This document shows positions 45,496 to 53,354 of a stretch of 64,000 bases of DNA, piece by piece; positions within the stretch are counted from its first letter, which is position 1; each line of letters starts with the position of its first letter. The notes beneath the pieces are model-generated. The model was not told where the DNA came from. It saw only the letters and a program-made list of their open reading frames with translations, and did no database searches. The translations under genes and the position numbers were made by a program. Source of the stretch: Deltaproteobacteria bacterium (GTDB taxonomy: Bacteria; Myxococcota_A; Polyangia; GCA-2747355; JADLHG01); NCBI GenBank assembly GCA_020848905.1, contig JADLHG010000069.1:81542-145541 (forward strand). Reading direction: 5' to 3'.

Positions 45496-46719
45496 ATGGA
45501 TACGGCAATCGTGGCCCTGCTGGTCGGCGCGGGCCTCACGAGCTGCTTCTGGCTCGTGGCGAACCTCACGTGCGTGCGGGTCGCTCGCCGTTTGCGCGCG
45601 CTCTCCGACGGAAGGGTGCCCGAGCCCGAGGCCTGGCCGCGGCTCACGGTCGTGGTGCCGGCGTGCAACGAGGCGGCCGTGCTCGAACCGGCGCTCGCCA
45701 CGCTCCTCGCGCAGGACTACCCGGACCTCGAGCTCCTGCTCGTGAACGACCGCTCGACCGATGGAACCGATCGGGTCGTGGAGGAGCTCGCGGCCAGGGA
45801 CCCGCGCGTGCGGGCCGTCCACGTGCGCGCGCTGCCCGCCGGCTGGCTCGGTAAGGTGCACGCCTGTCACGTGGGCCTCGGCGAGGCCAGTGGAGCGTTC
45901 GTCCTCTTCACCGACGCCGACGTGCACTACGCGCCCGGGGTCCTGCGCCGCGCCGTCTCCCTGGCCGTGGCGCGCAAGCTGGACCAGCTCTCCCTGATGC
46001 CTCGGTTCGTGAGCCCCACCTTCTGGCTGCGCGTGGCCGTCAACGCCTTCGCCGCGCTCTTCATGGTCCAGGTGCGCCCCGAGCGTGTCGAAGATCCGCG
46101 CCGCCCAGACTACTGCGGGGTGGGCGCGTTCAACCTCGTGCGCCGCACCGCGCTCGACCCGGCGGAGGGACTGGGCTGGCTCCGCCTCGAGGTGGCCGAC
46201 GACGTGGGCCTCGGCCTGCTGGTCAAGCGTCGCGGGGGGCGTTGCGAGGTGCGCGCGGCACCTGTCGAGCTGGCGGTCGAATGGTACAGCTCGCTCGGGG
46301 CCATGTTCCGCGGCCTCGAGAAGAACATGTTCTCCGTGATAGGGCGCTTCAGCGTGGTGCTCATCGCGGCGCGCATGCTCATGATGCTGGTTGCGATCGT
46401 GGGGCCCTTTCTGGCGCTCGGCCTGCCCGCGCTGGGGCTCTCGGGCGCGCTCGCGCAGCACGTTCCGCGCTCGGCGCTCCTCGCGGTGGGCGCCGCGGGC
46501 CTGCTCGCCTGGGGTTCGGTGCCCCTCGTCTCCGCGGCCATGCGCGCGCGCTTCGGCACCCCCTTTGGCCCCGGTCTCCTTGGGCCGCTCGGACTCTTCT
46601 TGCTGCTGCTGATGGTGGCGCGCTCCACCTGGGCCTGCGTGCGCCGCGGGGCGATCCTCTGGCGCGGCACGGCCTACCCGCTGCGCGAGCTGGCTGCGCA
46701 CCAGCGGGTGAAGAAGTAG
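45496..46719 (+). CDS. Membrane GT2 glycosyltransferase (HpnB/CrtQ-like)
   Basis: 407-residue inner-membrane glycosyltransferase. A first hydrophobic segment (residues 4-25) is followed by the GT-A domain with VVVPACNEAAVLEPAL, LLLVNDRSTDGTD and FTDADVHYAPGVL (DxD), then DDVGLGLLVKRRGG. Three to four helices fill residues 285-395. The LPAGWLGKVHACH segment resembles HpnB-type hopanoid-linked and CrtQ-type carotenoid glycosyltransferases, so a lipid acceptor is plausible. No hopanoid or carotenoid genes are nearby. The start at 45496 is the first in-frame codon that gives a sound N-terminal helix; the longer frame is unsupported. Acceptor unproven. Confidence 0.85.
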   Translation: MDTAIVALLVGAGLTSCFWLVANLTCVRVARRLRALSDGRVPEPEAWPRLTVVVPACNEAAVLEPALATLLAQDYPDLELLLVNDRSTDGTDRVVEELAARDPRVRAVHVRALPAGWLGKVHACHVGLGEASGAFVLFTDADVHYAPGVLRRAVSLAVARKLDQLSLMPRFVSPTFWLRVAVNAFAALFMVQVRPERVEDPRRPDYCGVGAFNLVRRTALDPAEGLGWLRLEVADDVGLGLLVKRRGGRCEVRAAPVELAVEWYSSLGAMFRGLEKNMFSVIGRFSVVLIAARMLMMLVAIVGPFLALGLPALGLSGALAQHVPRSALLAVGAAGLLAWGSVPLVSAAMRARFGTPFGPGLLGPLGLFLLLLMVARSTWACVRRGAILWRGTAYPLRELAAHQRVKK

Positions 46720-46750
46720 GGGCCCGGCGCGGAACAGGCCGATCGGGTTG

Positions 46751-46780
46751 TGCCGGTCGAGGCGCTGCCGGTCGAGGCGC
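46751..46780. repeat. Perfect 15-base tandem duplication
   Basis: TGCCGGTCGAGGCGC occurs twice in direct tandem (46751-46765, 46766-46780) in the gap before the NUDIX gene. It is a simple duplication with no known function. Confidence 0.7.
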
Positions 46781-46851
46781 GCTTGACGCCCCGGCCTCTC
46801 GCCTGCTCTCCTCGTCGGTGCGGCCCCCAGCGCCTCTTCCGGAGACCTCTC

Positions 46852-47412
46852 ATGGCCAAGCCTTGCGGTTGCGGTGTGCAGAAGTGGCAGCGCCTCTCCC
46901 AGCGTACCGTCTGGTCTTGCCACTACTTCGAGGTGAGCCACGAAACCTATCGCCTGCCGCGCGGGGGCGACGGGGACTATCACTACGTCAAGCTGGCGGA
47001 CTCGGTCTTCGTGGTGCCCGTGCTCGACGACGGGCGGCTCGCGCTGGTGCGGCAGCATCGCTACCTCTACCAGCGGGCGAGCGTGGAGTTTCCGGGGGGC
47101 GGGATTCGCGGCGGCGCGTCGGCCCTCGAGGCGGCGCAGGCCGAGCTGCGCGAGGAGGCGGGCTTCGCGGCCGAGAGCTGGGAGCCGATCGGGCGCTACG
47201 CGCCGTGCAACGGCATCACCACCGAGACCTGCCATCTCTTCGTGGCGCGCGGGCTCACGGAGGTGGGTGCGGCCCCCGAGGAGACGGAGGAGATGGAGCT
47301 CGTGCTGCTCGCTCCCGACGAGCTCCGGCGGGCGATTGCGAAGGGGCAGGTCTGGGACGGGATGACCGTGGCGGCCTTCGGACTCTATCGCGCGTGGCTC
47401 GAGGAGCGCTGA
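46852..47412 (+). CDS. NUDIX hydrolase (ADP-ribose pyrophosphatase-like)
   Basis: 186-residue soluble hydrolase that would cleave a nucleoside diphosphate linked to another moiety. The NUDIX box reads GGASALEAAQAELREEAGF, keeping the REEAG metal-binding core while the first Glu of the box is replaced by Ala. The flanking FVVPVLDDGRLALVRQHRYLY and VEFPGGGIRGG segments match ADP-ribose pyrophosphatase-type members. An N-terminal Cys-rich piece (MAKPCGCGVQKW) is extra. GGAGA precedes the ATG at 46852. It stands alone between a glycosyltransferase and a convergent exported protein. Substrate not certain. Confidence 0.88.
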   Translation: MAKPCGCGVQKWQRLSQRTVWSCHYFEVSHETYRLPRGGDGDYHYVKLADSVFVVPVLDDGRLALVRQHRYLYQRASVEFPGGGIRGGASALEAAQAELREEAGFAAESWEPIGRYAPCNGITTETCHLFVARGLTEVGAAPEETEEMELVLLAPDELRRAIAKGQVWDGMTVAAFGLYRAWLEER

Positions 47413-47440
47413 CCCGCGGCGGCGCTGCCGGCCCGCGAGG

Positions 47441-48430
47441 CTACTCGCCGAAGTCGATCACGCCGTCCACGCCCAGGGTGCGAAGCCGCGCGGCCTCTGC
47501 CTGGGCGTTGGCCGGGACGGGCTTGAAGTAGGCCGGGTTGTTCCAGACGTCGAGCTGCCCCACCCCGCGCAGGGCGGTAACCACGGCGCGGTCCACGAGG
47601 TCCCAGCGGAGCGCGAAGCTGACCTTGCCGCCGAAGAGGTTCGCGAGCTGTCGGAAGCGCGCCAGGTGCTCTGGCGCGTAGACCGTGCTCGTCTTCGAGG
47701 TTACCGCACCGACGGAGATCGTGGCCGTCGGGAACGCGCGTCGCAGAGGCACGAAGTCCTCCGGCTCGATGCGCATCGTCAGGTTCAGGTAGAGCCGTTC
47801 GAGGAGCTTGCGATCGCCGTCGCCCCCGGGTCCGTCGAAGAGGTCGGCGTTGAGCTTCAGGCGCTCCGGCTTGAGGCCGAAGTGCCGCACCGCGTACTCG
47901 AGGTCGGCGAGGATCGGCCCGAGCTTGTCGCGCTTGACGTCCACCTTGACCACGGCGAACTTGGCCTCGGCCATGACCTGCAGCCAGTCGCGAAAGGTCA
48001 GCCCGAGCGGGGAGCGCGGATCGTGCCGCATCACCGCGACGCCGCGCACCACGCTCACGTCTCCCTCGGCGGATTGGGCTCCGCTTCGGAGCGCGTGCAG
48101 AAGCTCGTCGTAGGTGTTGGTGCTGTGCGCGGTCCGCGGGCCCATCGGTTGGCGCCGTGGGCTCCACTGCCGCTGGTCGCGCAGGTGGAGGGAACCGGCG
48201 GCGTTCAGCAGCGCGTGCCGGCGCGCCGGGGTCAGCGCCGAGGCGTGGCGGGGGTCGGGCTGGCCGAGATCCGCGACCCGGTCCACCACAGCGTCGACGA
48301 GGCGCTGGAGCCAGGGGGGCGCGGCGTGTGCCGGAGAGCCGGAGGCGGCGATGCCGACGAGCAGCGCGAGCGGAGCCGCGGCCAGCGGACGAATGGGCAA
48401 GCGGGACGCCACGGGCACGTAGAGGAGCAT
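47441..48430 (-). CDS. Exported FAM151/menorin-like (DUF2181) protein
   Basis: 329-residue protein with a signal peptide (LPIRPLAAAPLALLVGIAASGSPAHA split over residues 8-35). The mature part resembles the menorin/FAM151 family, related to glycerophosphodiester phosphodiesterases: AHSTNTYDELLHAL, SAEGDVSVVRGVAVMRHDP, KFAVVKVDVKRDKL, then RLKLNADLF and a C-terminal GVDGVIDFGE strand. Acidic and His residues in those motifs could form an active site. The start at 48430 yields a proper signal; a longer frame opens with GTG at 48535. No Shine-Dalgarno is clear. Family call moderate and activity unknown. Confidence 0.65.
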   Translation of the reverse strand: MLLYVPVASRLPIRPLAAAPLALLVGIAASGSPAHAAPPWLQRLVDAVVDRVADLGQPDPRHASALTPARRHALLNAAGSLHLRDQRQWSPRRQPMGPRTAHSTNTYDELLHALRSGAQSAEGDVSVVRGVAVMRHDPRSPLGLTFRDWLQVMAEAKFAVVKVDVKRDKLGPILADLEYAVRHFGLKPERLKLNADLFDGPGGDGDRKLLERLYLNLTMRIEPEDFVPLRRAFPTATISVGAVTSKTSTVYAPEHLARFRQLANLFGGKVSFALRWDLVDRAVVTALRGVGQLDVWNNPAYFKPVPANAQAEAARLRTLGVDGVIDFGE

Positions 48431-48601
48431 GGGCCGTGCCACGCGCCACGGGTTCAGGGCGACGCCAAAGCCGCGGAGATCTCGTGCGGCGTGGTGCGGC
48501 AGAGGCGAGGAATCGGCGCGCGGTGGCTGGGGCACCCGCCACTCGGCGGCGTTGCGTGACCCCTCGTGCGGGGTGCTCGGGGCCCTTGGAGCCTCGGGGC
48601 C

Positions 48602-49081
48602 CTACTGCCCGTTCACATCCCGCGCCGCGTCGCGAGGGCCGTCGGCCCCCTTGTCCCGCGCGGCGTCCTTGCCTCCGTCGCGCTTGCCCCCGTCGCGCTT
48701 GCCCCCGTCGCGGGCCGGTCCGTCCCGCCCCGCGTCCTTGACCCCCGCGTCCTGGCACTGGATCTTGCACCGGTCGAGGCCCCCCGCCGGGCACTTGTCC
48801 TCGGGCTTGCTGCAGTTGAGCGCCTCGCAGCTCGCCACGACCACGATCCCGCAGGGGCAGGTGCAGCTACAGTTCTTGACCGTGCAATCCCAGCGAAAGG
48901 CCCCCTGCTGGTTCTTGCACTGGCAGAACGTGGTGCCGCAGGTTCCCCCCGGGTAGGGACAGACCTGGAACTCCCAGGCGCACGGATCCCCCATGGCGAA
49001 GGCGGTGGGGCACTCGGGCGTTTCGGCACCCTTGCACCCGACGACCGGGACGAGCAACAGCAGGGCCAGGGAGCGAAGCAT
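48602..49081 (-). CDS. Cys-rich lipoprotein with charged low-complexity tail
   Basis: 159-residue lipoprotein. The signal MLRSLALLLLVPVVGC gives a lipobox at Cys16. Residues 20-110 carry about fifteen Cys (CPYPGGTCGTTFCQC, NCSCTCPCG, ALNCSKPEDKC), a small disulfide-rich domain of no known family. Residues 110-159 are a DAG/RDGGK-type repeat encoded by a short tandem DNA repeat, common as a linker in Myxococcota surface proteins. No enzyme motif is present. It is divergent from the first sigma-54 activator. Likely a cell-surface protein. Confidence 0.75.
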   Translation of the reverse strand: MLRSLALLLLVPVVGCKGAETPECPTAFAMGDPCAWEFQVCPYPGGTCGTTFCQCKNQQGAFRWDCTVKNCSCTCPCGIVVVASCEALNCSKPEDKCPAGGLDRCKIQCQDAGVKDAGRDGPARDGGKRDGGKRDGGKDAARDKGADGPRDAARDVNGQ

Positions 49082-49255
49082 CGGCAGGATCAGTATCCCT
49101 CAATGAGCGCCCGACGTTACGACCAGTTCGGCCCTGCATCAAGCGGTAACCGCCGCGCGGCGCTTGAGGTCGACGAAGAGACGGGATCAATCCTGCCGCC
49201 GACCCGTCGATGCAACGAGTGGAGCGGCGCACGCGACTGCGCCCCGGAGATGCGG

Positions 49256-50695
49256 ATGGCGGCGCGCGTGCTCGTGGTCGATGACGAAGACATCCTGTGC
49301 GAGGCCCTGGCCCGGGGGCTATCGGCCCTGGGGTTCGACACCAAGGCGGAGCTCTCCGCCGAGGCCGCCCTGCACGTCGCGGCCGACGAGGAGCTGGACG
49401 CCGTGGTCACCGACGTGGTGATGAGCGGGATGAACGGCCTCGAGCTCTGTCAGCGCCTGCACGAGAGCCGTCCCGAGCTGCCGGTGATCATCATGACCGC
49501 CCTCGGGAATCAGGACGCCGCCGTGGCCGCGCTGCGGGCGGGGGCCTACGACTTCCTCCCCAAGCCCGTGGAGATCGAGGCCCTCACCGACGCCGTGCGC
49601 CGCGCCGTGGCCTATCGTCGCGAGCGGGCCGAACTCGAGCGTCTGCCGGCGGCGCTGCTCGCCCCTTCCGAGGTTCCGGCCCTAGTAGGGCACTGTGCGG
49701 GCATCCGGCGCCTGCGCCGCCAGATCGGCGAGGTGGCGAGCGCGGACGCCGCGGTGTTGGTTCGCGGAGAGAGCGGCACCGGCAAAGAGGTGGTCGCGCG
49801 GGCGCTGCACGAGCGAAGCCATCGCGCGGGCGGGCCCTTCGTCGCGCTGAACTGCGCGGCGATTCCCGAGGGTCTTCTCGAGAGCCAGCTCTTCGGCCAC
49901 GTGGAAGGGGCCTTCACGGACGCGCGGCGCACGCAACCGGGGCTGCTCCAGCAGGCGAACGGGGGCACGCTCTTTCTGGACGAGATCGGCGAGATGCCGA
50001 TGCCGCTGCAAGCCAAGCTCCTGCGCGCCGTGGAGCATCGCCGCGTGCGGCCCGTGGGGGCGCTGGCCGAGGTGTCCTTCGACGCACGCCTCGTGAGCGC
50101 GACGAATCGCGACCTCGAGGCGGCGGTACGTCAGCGACTCTTTCGCAAGGATCTCTACTACCGCTTGAACGTGGTGGAGCTCGAGCTTCCGCCGCTGCGG
50201 CAGCGCGGCGAGGACGTGCTGCTGCTGGCCCAGTGCTTCGTGGAGGCGTTTGCCGCGCTCACCGGCAAGGCCGTGCAAGGGTTCTCGTCCGGGGTGGCGC
50301 AGGTCCTTCGACGCCACCGCTGGCCGGGCAACGTGCGCGAGCTGCAGAACGTGGTGCATCACGCGGTGCTCCTGACCCGGCACCGCCAGCTCACGGTGGA
50401 GGATCTCCCTCTCGCGGTACGGCAGGGGCGGGGCCTCGAGCTCGTGCCGCTGCCGGAGACGGTGATCCGCGCAGTGTCGGAGCAGCACCGAGGAGGCACC
50501 GACCTGCGCTCGCTCGAGCAGGTGGAGCGCGCCCACATCCTGCACGTGCTGGAGGCCGTGGCGGGGAACCGCTCGATGGCCGCGCGCGTGCTCGGGCTCG
50601 ACCGGCGCACTCTGTACCGGAAGCTCCGCAGCTACGGGGTGCCGCGCGGCGGCCTGGAATTGCCCTCGTCCGGCGAAGCCGACGACGAGGAGTGA
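49256..50695 (+). CDS. NtrC-type sigma-54 response regulator (module 1)
   Basis: 479-residue activator. The receiver (1-120) has VLVVDDED, acceptor Asp53 in VVTDVVMSGMNG and Lys in DFLPKPVE. The AAA+ domain has Walker A GESGTGKE, Walker B GGTLFLDEIGEM and the sigma-54 contact loop as GAFTDA, where most activators have GAFTGA. A Fis-type helix-turn-helix (GNRSMAARVLGLDRRTLYRKL) ends the chain. It is probably switched by phosphorylation from an unlinked kinase. A sigma-54 promoter and a palindrome lie in the gap after it, before a single-domain receiver. CGGAG lies six bases before the ATG at 49256; 49250 is possible. Confidence 0.95.
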   Translation: MAARVLVVDDEDILCEALARGLSALGFDTKAELSAEAALHVAADEELDAVVTDVVMSGMNGLELCQRLHESRPELPVIIMTALGNQDAAVAALRAGAYDFLPKPVEIEALTDAVRRAVAYRRERAELERLPAALLAPSEVPALVGHCAGIRRLRRQIGEVASADAAVLVRGESGTGKEVVARALHERSHRAGGPFVALNCAAIPEGLLESQLFGHVEGAFTDARRTQPGLLQQANGGTLFLDEIGEMPMPLQAKLLRAVEHRRVRPVGALAEVSFDARLVSATNRDLEAAVRQRLFRKDLYYRLNVVELELPPLRQRGEDVLLLAQCFVEAFAALTGKAVQGFSSGVAQVLRRHRWPGNVRELQNVVHHAVLLTRHRQLTVEDLPLAVRQGRGLELVPLPETVIRAVSEQHRGGTDLRSLEQVERAHILHVLEAVAGNRSMAARVLGLDRRTLYRKLRSYGVPRGGLELPSSGEADDEE

Positions 50696-50710
50696 TCTCC
50701 CCCGCGTTCT

Positions 50711-50726
50711 CCTGGCTCGAGCCAGG
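50711..50726. promoter_or_regulatory. Perfect 16-base palindrome, possible activator site
   Basis: CCTGGCTCGAGCCAGG is fully self-complementary and lies about 180 bases upstream of the sigma-54 promoter at 50893, the usual position of an enhancer. It begins just after the activator stop, so it could instead serve as a terminator stem. Confidence 0.45.
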
Positions 50727-50733
50727 CGAGGCG

Positions 50734-50754
50734 GAATTGCTCCGGTCGCAATTC
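50734..50754. promoter_or_regulatory. Inverted repeat GAATTGC-N7-GCAATTC, possible activator site
   Basis: A perfect seven-base inverted repeat with a seven-base centre, about 150 bases upstream of the sigma-54 promoter. Its half-site GCAATTCG also occurs once in the equivalent gap of the second module, near 53254. Confidence 0.4.
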
Positions 50755-50892
50755 GCCCCGTCGTCGCGCAACCCCGTAAGCGTCTGGGAATCCGCCCGTT
50801 TCCTCGGGGCCGGGGACCGCGCGCTCCGGAGGTCGTCAAAAGGTCCCTAACGGGTTGCGTTCCACCCCACCGTTTCTCCTCCAATCCTGGTC

Positions 50893-50908
50893 TGGCGCGT
50901 AACGTGCA
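50893..50908 (+). promoter_or_regulatory. Sigma-54 -24/-12 promoter (module 1)
   Basis: TGGCGCGTAACGTGCA keeps TGG at -24 and TGCA at -12 with GG-N10-GC spacing. The C of the -12 GC is 33 bases before the ATG at 50940; the second module has exactly the same distance. Confidence 0.65.
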
Positions 50909-50939
50909 CTCCGAAACGCACCAGGTGTGGAGGGTAGAT

Positions 50940-51395
50940 ATGCGAACGGCGACGGGGTGGCAGGTGGAGAGGCGGACGGGGCGGGGCAGAGCGCGCGGGT
51001 TGCGGCGACAGCGGGCGCCCAGGGTGCTGCTTGCGGAAGATGATCGTGAGCTCCGGCAGGTGCTCACCGCGGCGCTGGAAGGAGATGGCTACGAGGTGCT
51101 GGCAGTGGAAACGGGCGACGAGCTGGCGAAGTTCATCACGGAGGTCCTGGCCTCCGAGCAGGAGGCCGTAGATCTCATCGTGTCCGACTTCCTGCTGCCG
51201 GGGTGGACCGGACTGCAGGCGCTCGCGGCCTTGCGCACGATCGATTGGACCGTACCCGTAATCCTCATCACGGCGTATCCCGATGTGGAGGTGCGCCGCG
51301 CCGCCCGTCGGCTCGGCGTGACCTTCCTCTTCGAGAAGCCCTTCGAGCTCGAAGATCTGAGGATGGCCGCCATGAACCTGGTGGCGCCGTCGTAG
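50940..51395 (+). CDS. Single-domain receiver (module 1)
   Basis: 151-residue response regulator with a basic 25-residue N-terminal extension. The receiver has LLAEDDREL, acceptor Asp83 in LIVSDFLLPGWTGLQ, Thr in ILITAYPD and Lys in LFEKPFELED. There is no output domain. It would take a phosphate from a kinase and act by contact, or serve as a buffer. The start is set at 50940 by GGAGGGTAG and the sigma-54 promoter. A strong hairpin follows the gene. It is the paralogue of 53355-53792. Confidence 0.88.
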   Translation: MRTATGWQVERRTGRGRARGLRRQRAPRVLLAEDDRELRQVLTAALEGDGYEVLAVETGDELAKFITEVLASEQEAVDLIVSDFLLPGWTGLQALAALRTIDWTVPVILITAYPDVEVRRAARRLGVTFLFEKPFELEDLRMAAMNLVAPS

Positions 51396-51731
51396 GCGGT
51401 GCCGTCGGAGGCGGAGGCGTCCGAGGGAAGATTGGTCGGACGCCTCCTTGCCGCGCGCCAGGAGCCGTGTCAGCAATAGCAGGCGCAGCAACCGAAGGAA
51501 GCCGTGAGGTGCTGGACCTCTGGTCCGCCATCTGTTCTCTTGCGCGCGGCGCGGAAGCCGCTCGCTTGGGCAGACAGCGTGTGGGGTCGCGCTGTTGGGT
51601 GAAGCACCTTGCAACGGTCTGGCGATCTGCCTAGATTGACGGCTTCCTTGGGTTGGGTAGCGCACGGAGGCTTGCAGTGAAGTCGTTCTGGCAGGGCTCT
51701 GGTCGCTTCGTGTGGAGGGAGGAGCGTCGTG
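51396..51731. other. Gene-free gap between the two modules
   Basis: This 336-base gap holds the hairpin at 51413-51447 and then unremarkable sequence. TTGACG near 51638 is a possible -35 element but no good -10 follows. GGAGGAGCG just before 51732 is the ribosome site of the second activator. Confidence 0.5.
51413..51447 (+). terminator. Strong 12-base hairpin after the module 1 receiver
   Basis: GGAGGCGTCCGA (51413-51424) and TCGGACGCCTCC (51436-51447) form a perfect 12-base stem with an 11-base loop. There is no T tract, but the stem is strong enough to stop or pause transcription. Confidence 0.55.
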
Positions 51732-53105
51732 ATGTCCCGGGTGTTGGTGGTGGATGGTGAGACGGACGCGAGCGAGACGCTAGCCTGCGGGCTGCAGCAA
51801 CTCGGGTACTCCCCGCAGGTGACCACCTCGGCGGACGATGCTCTCCGCGAGACCGGTGAACACGACTTCGACGCCGTCCTGACCGACGCCGTGCCGCGGG
51901 GGATGAGCGGTCTCGAGCTGTGCGAGCGGCTGGTAGACACCGTCCCCGACCTCCCCGTCATCGTGATGAGCGGCCTGGTCAACCTCGAGTCGGCCGTGGC
52001 CGCGCTGCGTGCCGGCGCGTACGACTTCCTGGCCAAACCGGTCGAGCTGCCGCTGGTGGCGCGCGCGCTCACCCAGGCGCTCCGCGAGCGCTCCCTGCGG
52101 CAACAGGCGCATCGGGCCCCGCAGGTGCTCGGTCAGGACGCCGGCTCGGGCGAGCTCCTCGGCAACAGCGCTCCCATGCGGAAGCTGCGCCAGTTCGTGG
52201 CGCAGGTGGCCGACTCCGATGCGCCGGTGCTCATCTCCGGGGAGAGCGGCACGGGCAAGGAGCTCGTGGCCCGCGCGCTGCATCACCAGGGCTCGCGGCT
52301 TCACGGGCCGTTCGTGGCCTTGAACTGCGCGGCCATCCCCGAGGGGCTGCTCGAGAGCCAGCTCTTCGGCCACGTGCAGGGGGCGTTCACCGACGCCCGA
52401 CGTGCGCAGGCGGGGCTGCTGCTCGACGCGAGCGGCGGCACCCTCTTTCTCGACGAGATTGGTGAGATGCCGCTCACGCTACAGGCCAAGCTCCTGCGTG
52501 CGGTGGAGCAGCACCGGGTGCGTCCTGTGGGAGGCTCGGCGGAGATCCCATTCGACGCGCGCATCGTCAGCGCCACCAACCGTAACCTCGAAGTGGCCGT
52601 AAGAGAGCGTACCTTCCGCGACGACCTGTACTACCGGTTGAATGTGATCCAGGTGGCGCTTCCGCCGCTCCGCGCGCGCGGAGACGACGTCTTGCTCCTG
52701 GCGCAGCACTTCGTGGAACAGTACGCGCGGACGACGGGAAAGGCCGTCGACGGACTTTTTCCGGGGGCCGCGCGGCGCCTGCTCGCGTACTCCTGGCCGG
52801 GGAACGTGCGCGAGCTGCAGAACGTGATCCAGCATGCCGTGTTGCTCACGCGGTATCGGCGGCTGGGCGTCGAGGATCTGCCGCTTACGCTGCGTGGAGG
52901 CATCGCTCCGCCGCAGCCGGCGGAGGGTCCCGTGGAGCTCGTCTCCGTCGCGGAGATGGAGCGGCGACACATCCTTCGCGTGCTCCAGGCCGTCGGTGAC
53001 AACCGCTCCATGGCGGCGCACGTGCTCGGCCTCGACCGTCGCACGCTCTATCGCAAGCTGAAGAACTACGCGCAGAGCCCTGAGACCGCTGATGCGCAAT
53101 ACTGA
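51732..53105 (+). CDS. NtrC-type sigma-54 response regulator (module 2)
   Basis: 457-residue activator, paralogue of 49256-50695. The receiver keeps acceptor Asp52 (VLTDAVPRGMSG) and the Lys in DFLAKPVE. Its acidic pocket reads VVDGETD where module 1 has VVDDED, so one usual metal-binding Asp is Gly. The AAA+ domain has GESGTGKE, GGTLFLDEIGEM and the GAFTDA loop. A Fis-type helix-turn-helix ends it (GDNRSMAAHVLGLDRRTLYRKL), nearly the same recognition helix as module 1, so both may bind similar DNA sites. The ATG at 51732 is preceded by GGAGGAGCG; GTG 51729 is an alternative. Followed by a degenerate receiver and CBS protein. Confidence 0.93.
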   Translation: MSRVLVVDGETDASETLACGLQQLGYSPQVTTSADDALRETGEHDFDAVLTDAVPRGMSGLELCERLVDTVPDLPVIVMSGLVNLESAVAALRAGAYDFLAKPVELPLVARALTQALRERSLRQQAHRAPQVLGQDAGSGELLGNSAPMRKLRQFVAQVADSDAPVLISGESGTGKELVARALHHQGSRLHGPFVALNCAAIPEGLLESQLFGHVQGAFTDARRAQAGLLLDASGGTLFLDEIGEMPLTLQAKLLRAVEQHRVRPVGGSAEIPFDARIVSATNRNLEVAVRERTFRDDLYYRLNVIQVALPPLRARGDDVLLLAQHFVEQYARTTGKAVDGLFPGAARRLLAYSWPGNVRELQNVIQHAVLLTRYRRLGVEDLPLTLRGGIAPPQPAEGPVELVSVAEMERRHILRVLQAVGDNRSMAAHVLGLDRRTLYRKLKNYAQSPETADAQY

Positions 53106-53146
53106 GCGGGGGCGCGGTGGAGGCTTCGCCGCGCGTCACACCCGGG

Positions 53147-53156
53147 GCAAGCTTGC
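53147..53156. promoter_or_regulatory. Palindrome GCAAGCTTGC, possible activator site
   Basis: A perfect ten-base palindrome about 155 bases upstream of the sigma-54 promoter at 53308, placed like the palindromes of module 1. Weak evidence on its own. Confidence 0.3.
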
Positions 53157-53307
53157 ACTTGTCTCAAATGATCCCAGGGCCGCTCGCCTTCGTAATCAAG
53201 CATCGGATCACCCCTGTTGTCGTCAGCACCTTGCGGGCGACCAGCCGGTGGGGCAATTCGTCTCAAGCGGCTTTGGCCGAACCCCCCGAGATCGTGGTCA
53301 CACCGCG

Positions 53308-53323
53308 TGGTATGTCGCATGCA
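53308..53323 (+). promoter_or_regulatory. Sigma-54 -24/-12 promoter (module 2)
   Basis: TGGTATGTCGCATGCA keeps TGG and TGCA with GG-N10-GC spacing. The -12 GC is 33 bases before the ATG at 53355, as in module 1. The shared layout supports both promoters. Confidence 0.6.
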
Positions 53324-53354
53324 CTCTGTTTCCTCCCACGGAGGTCACGACAGA

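Noticed and set aside
51605..51700. Possible sigma-54 element TGGGTTGGGTAGCGCA upstream of the second activator
   Set aside because: Spacing fits, but the conserved -24 and -12 bases are mostly wrong; likely chance in GC-rich DNA.
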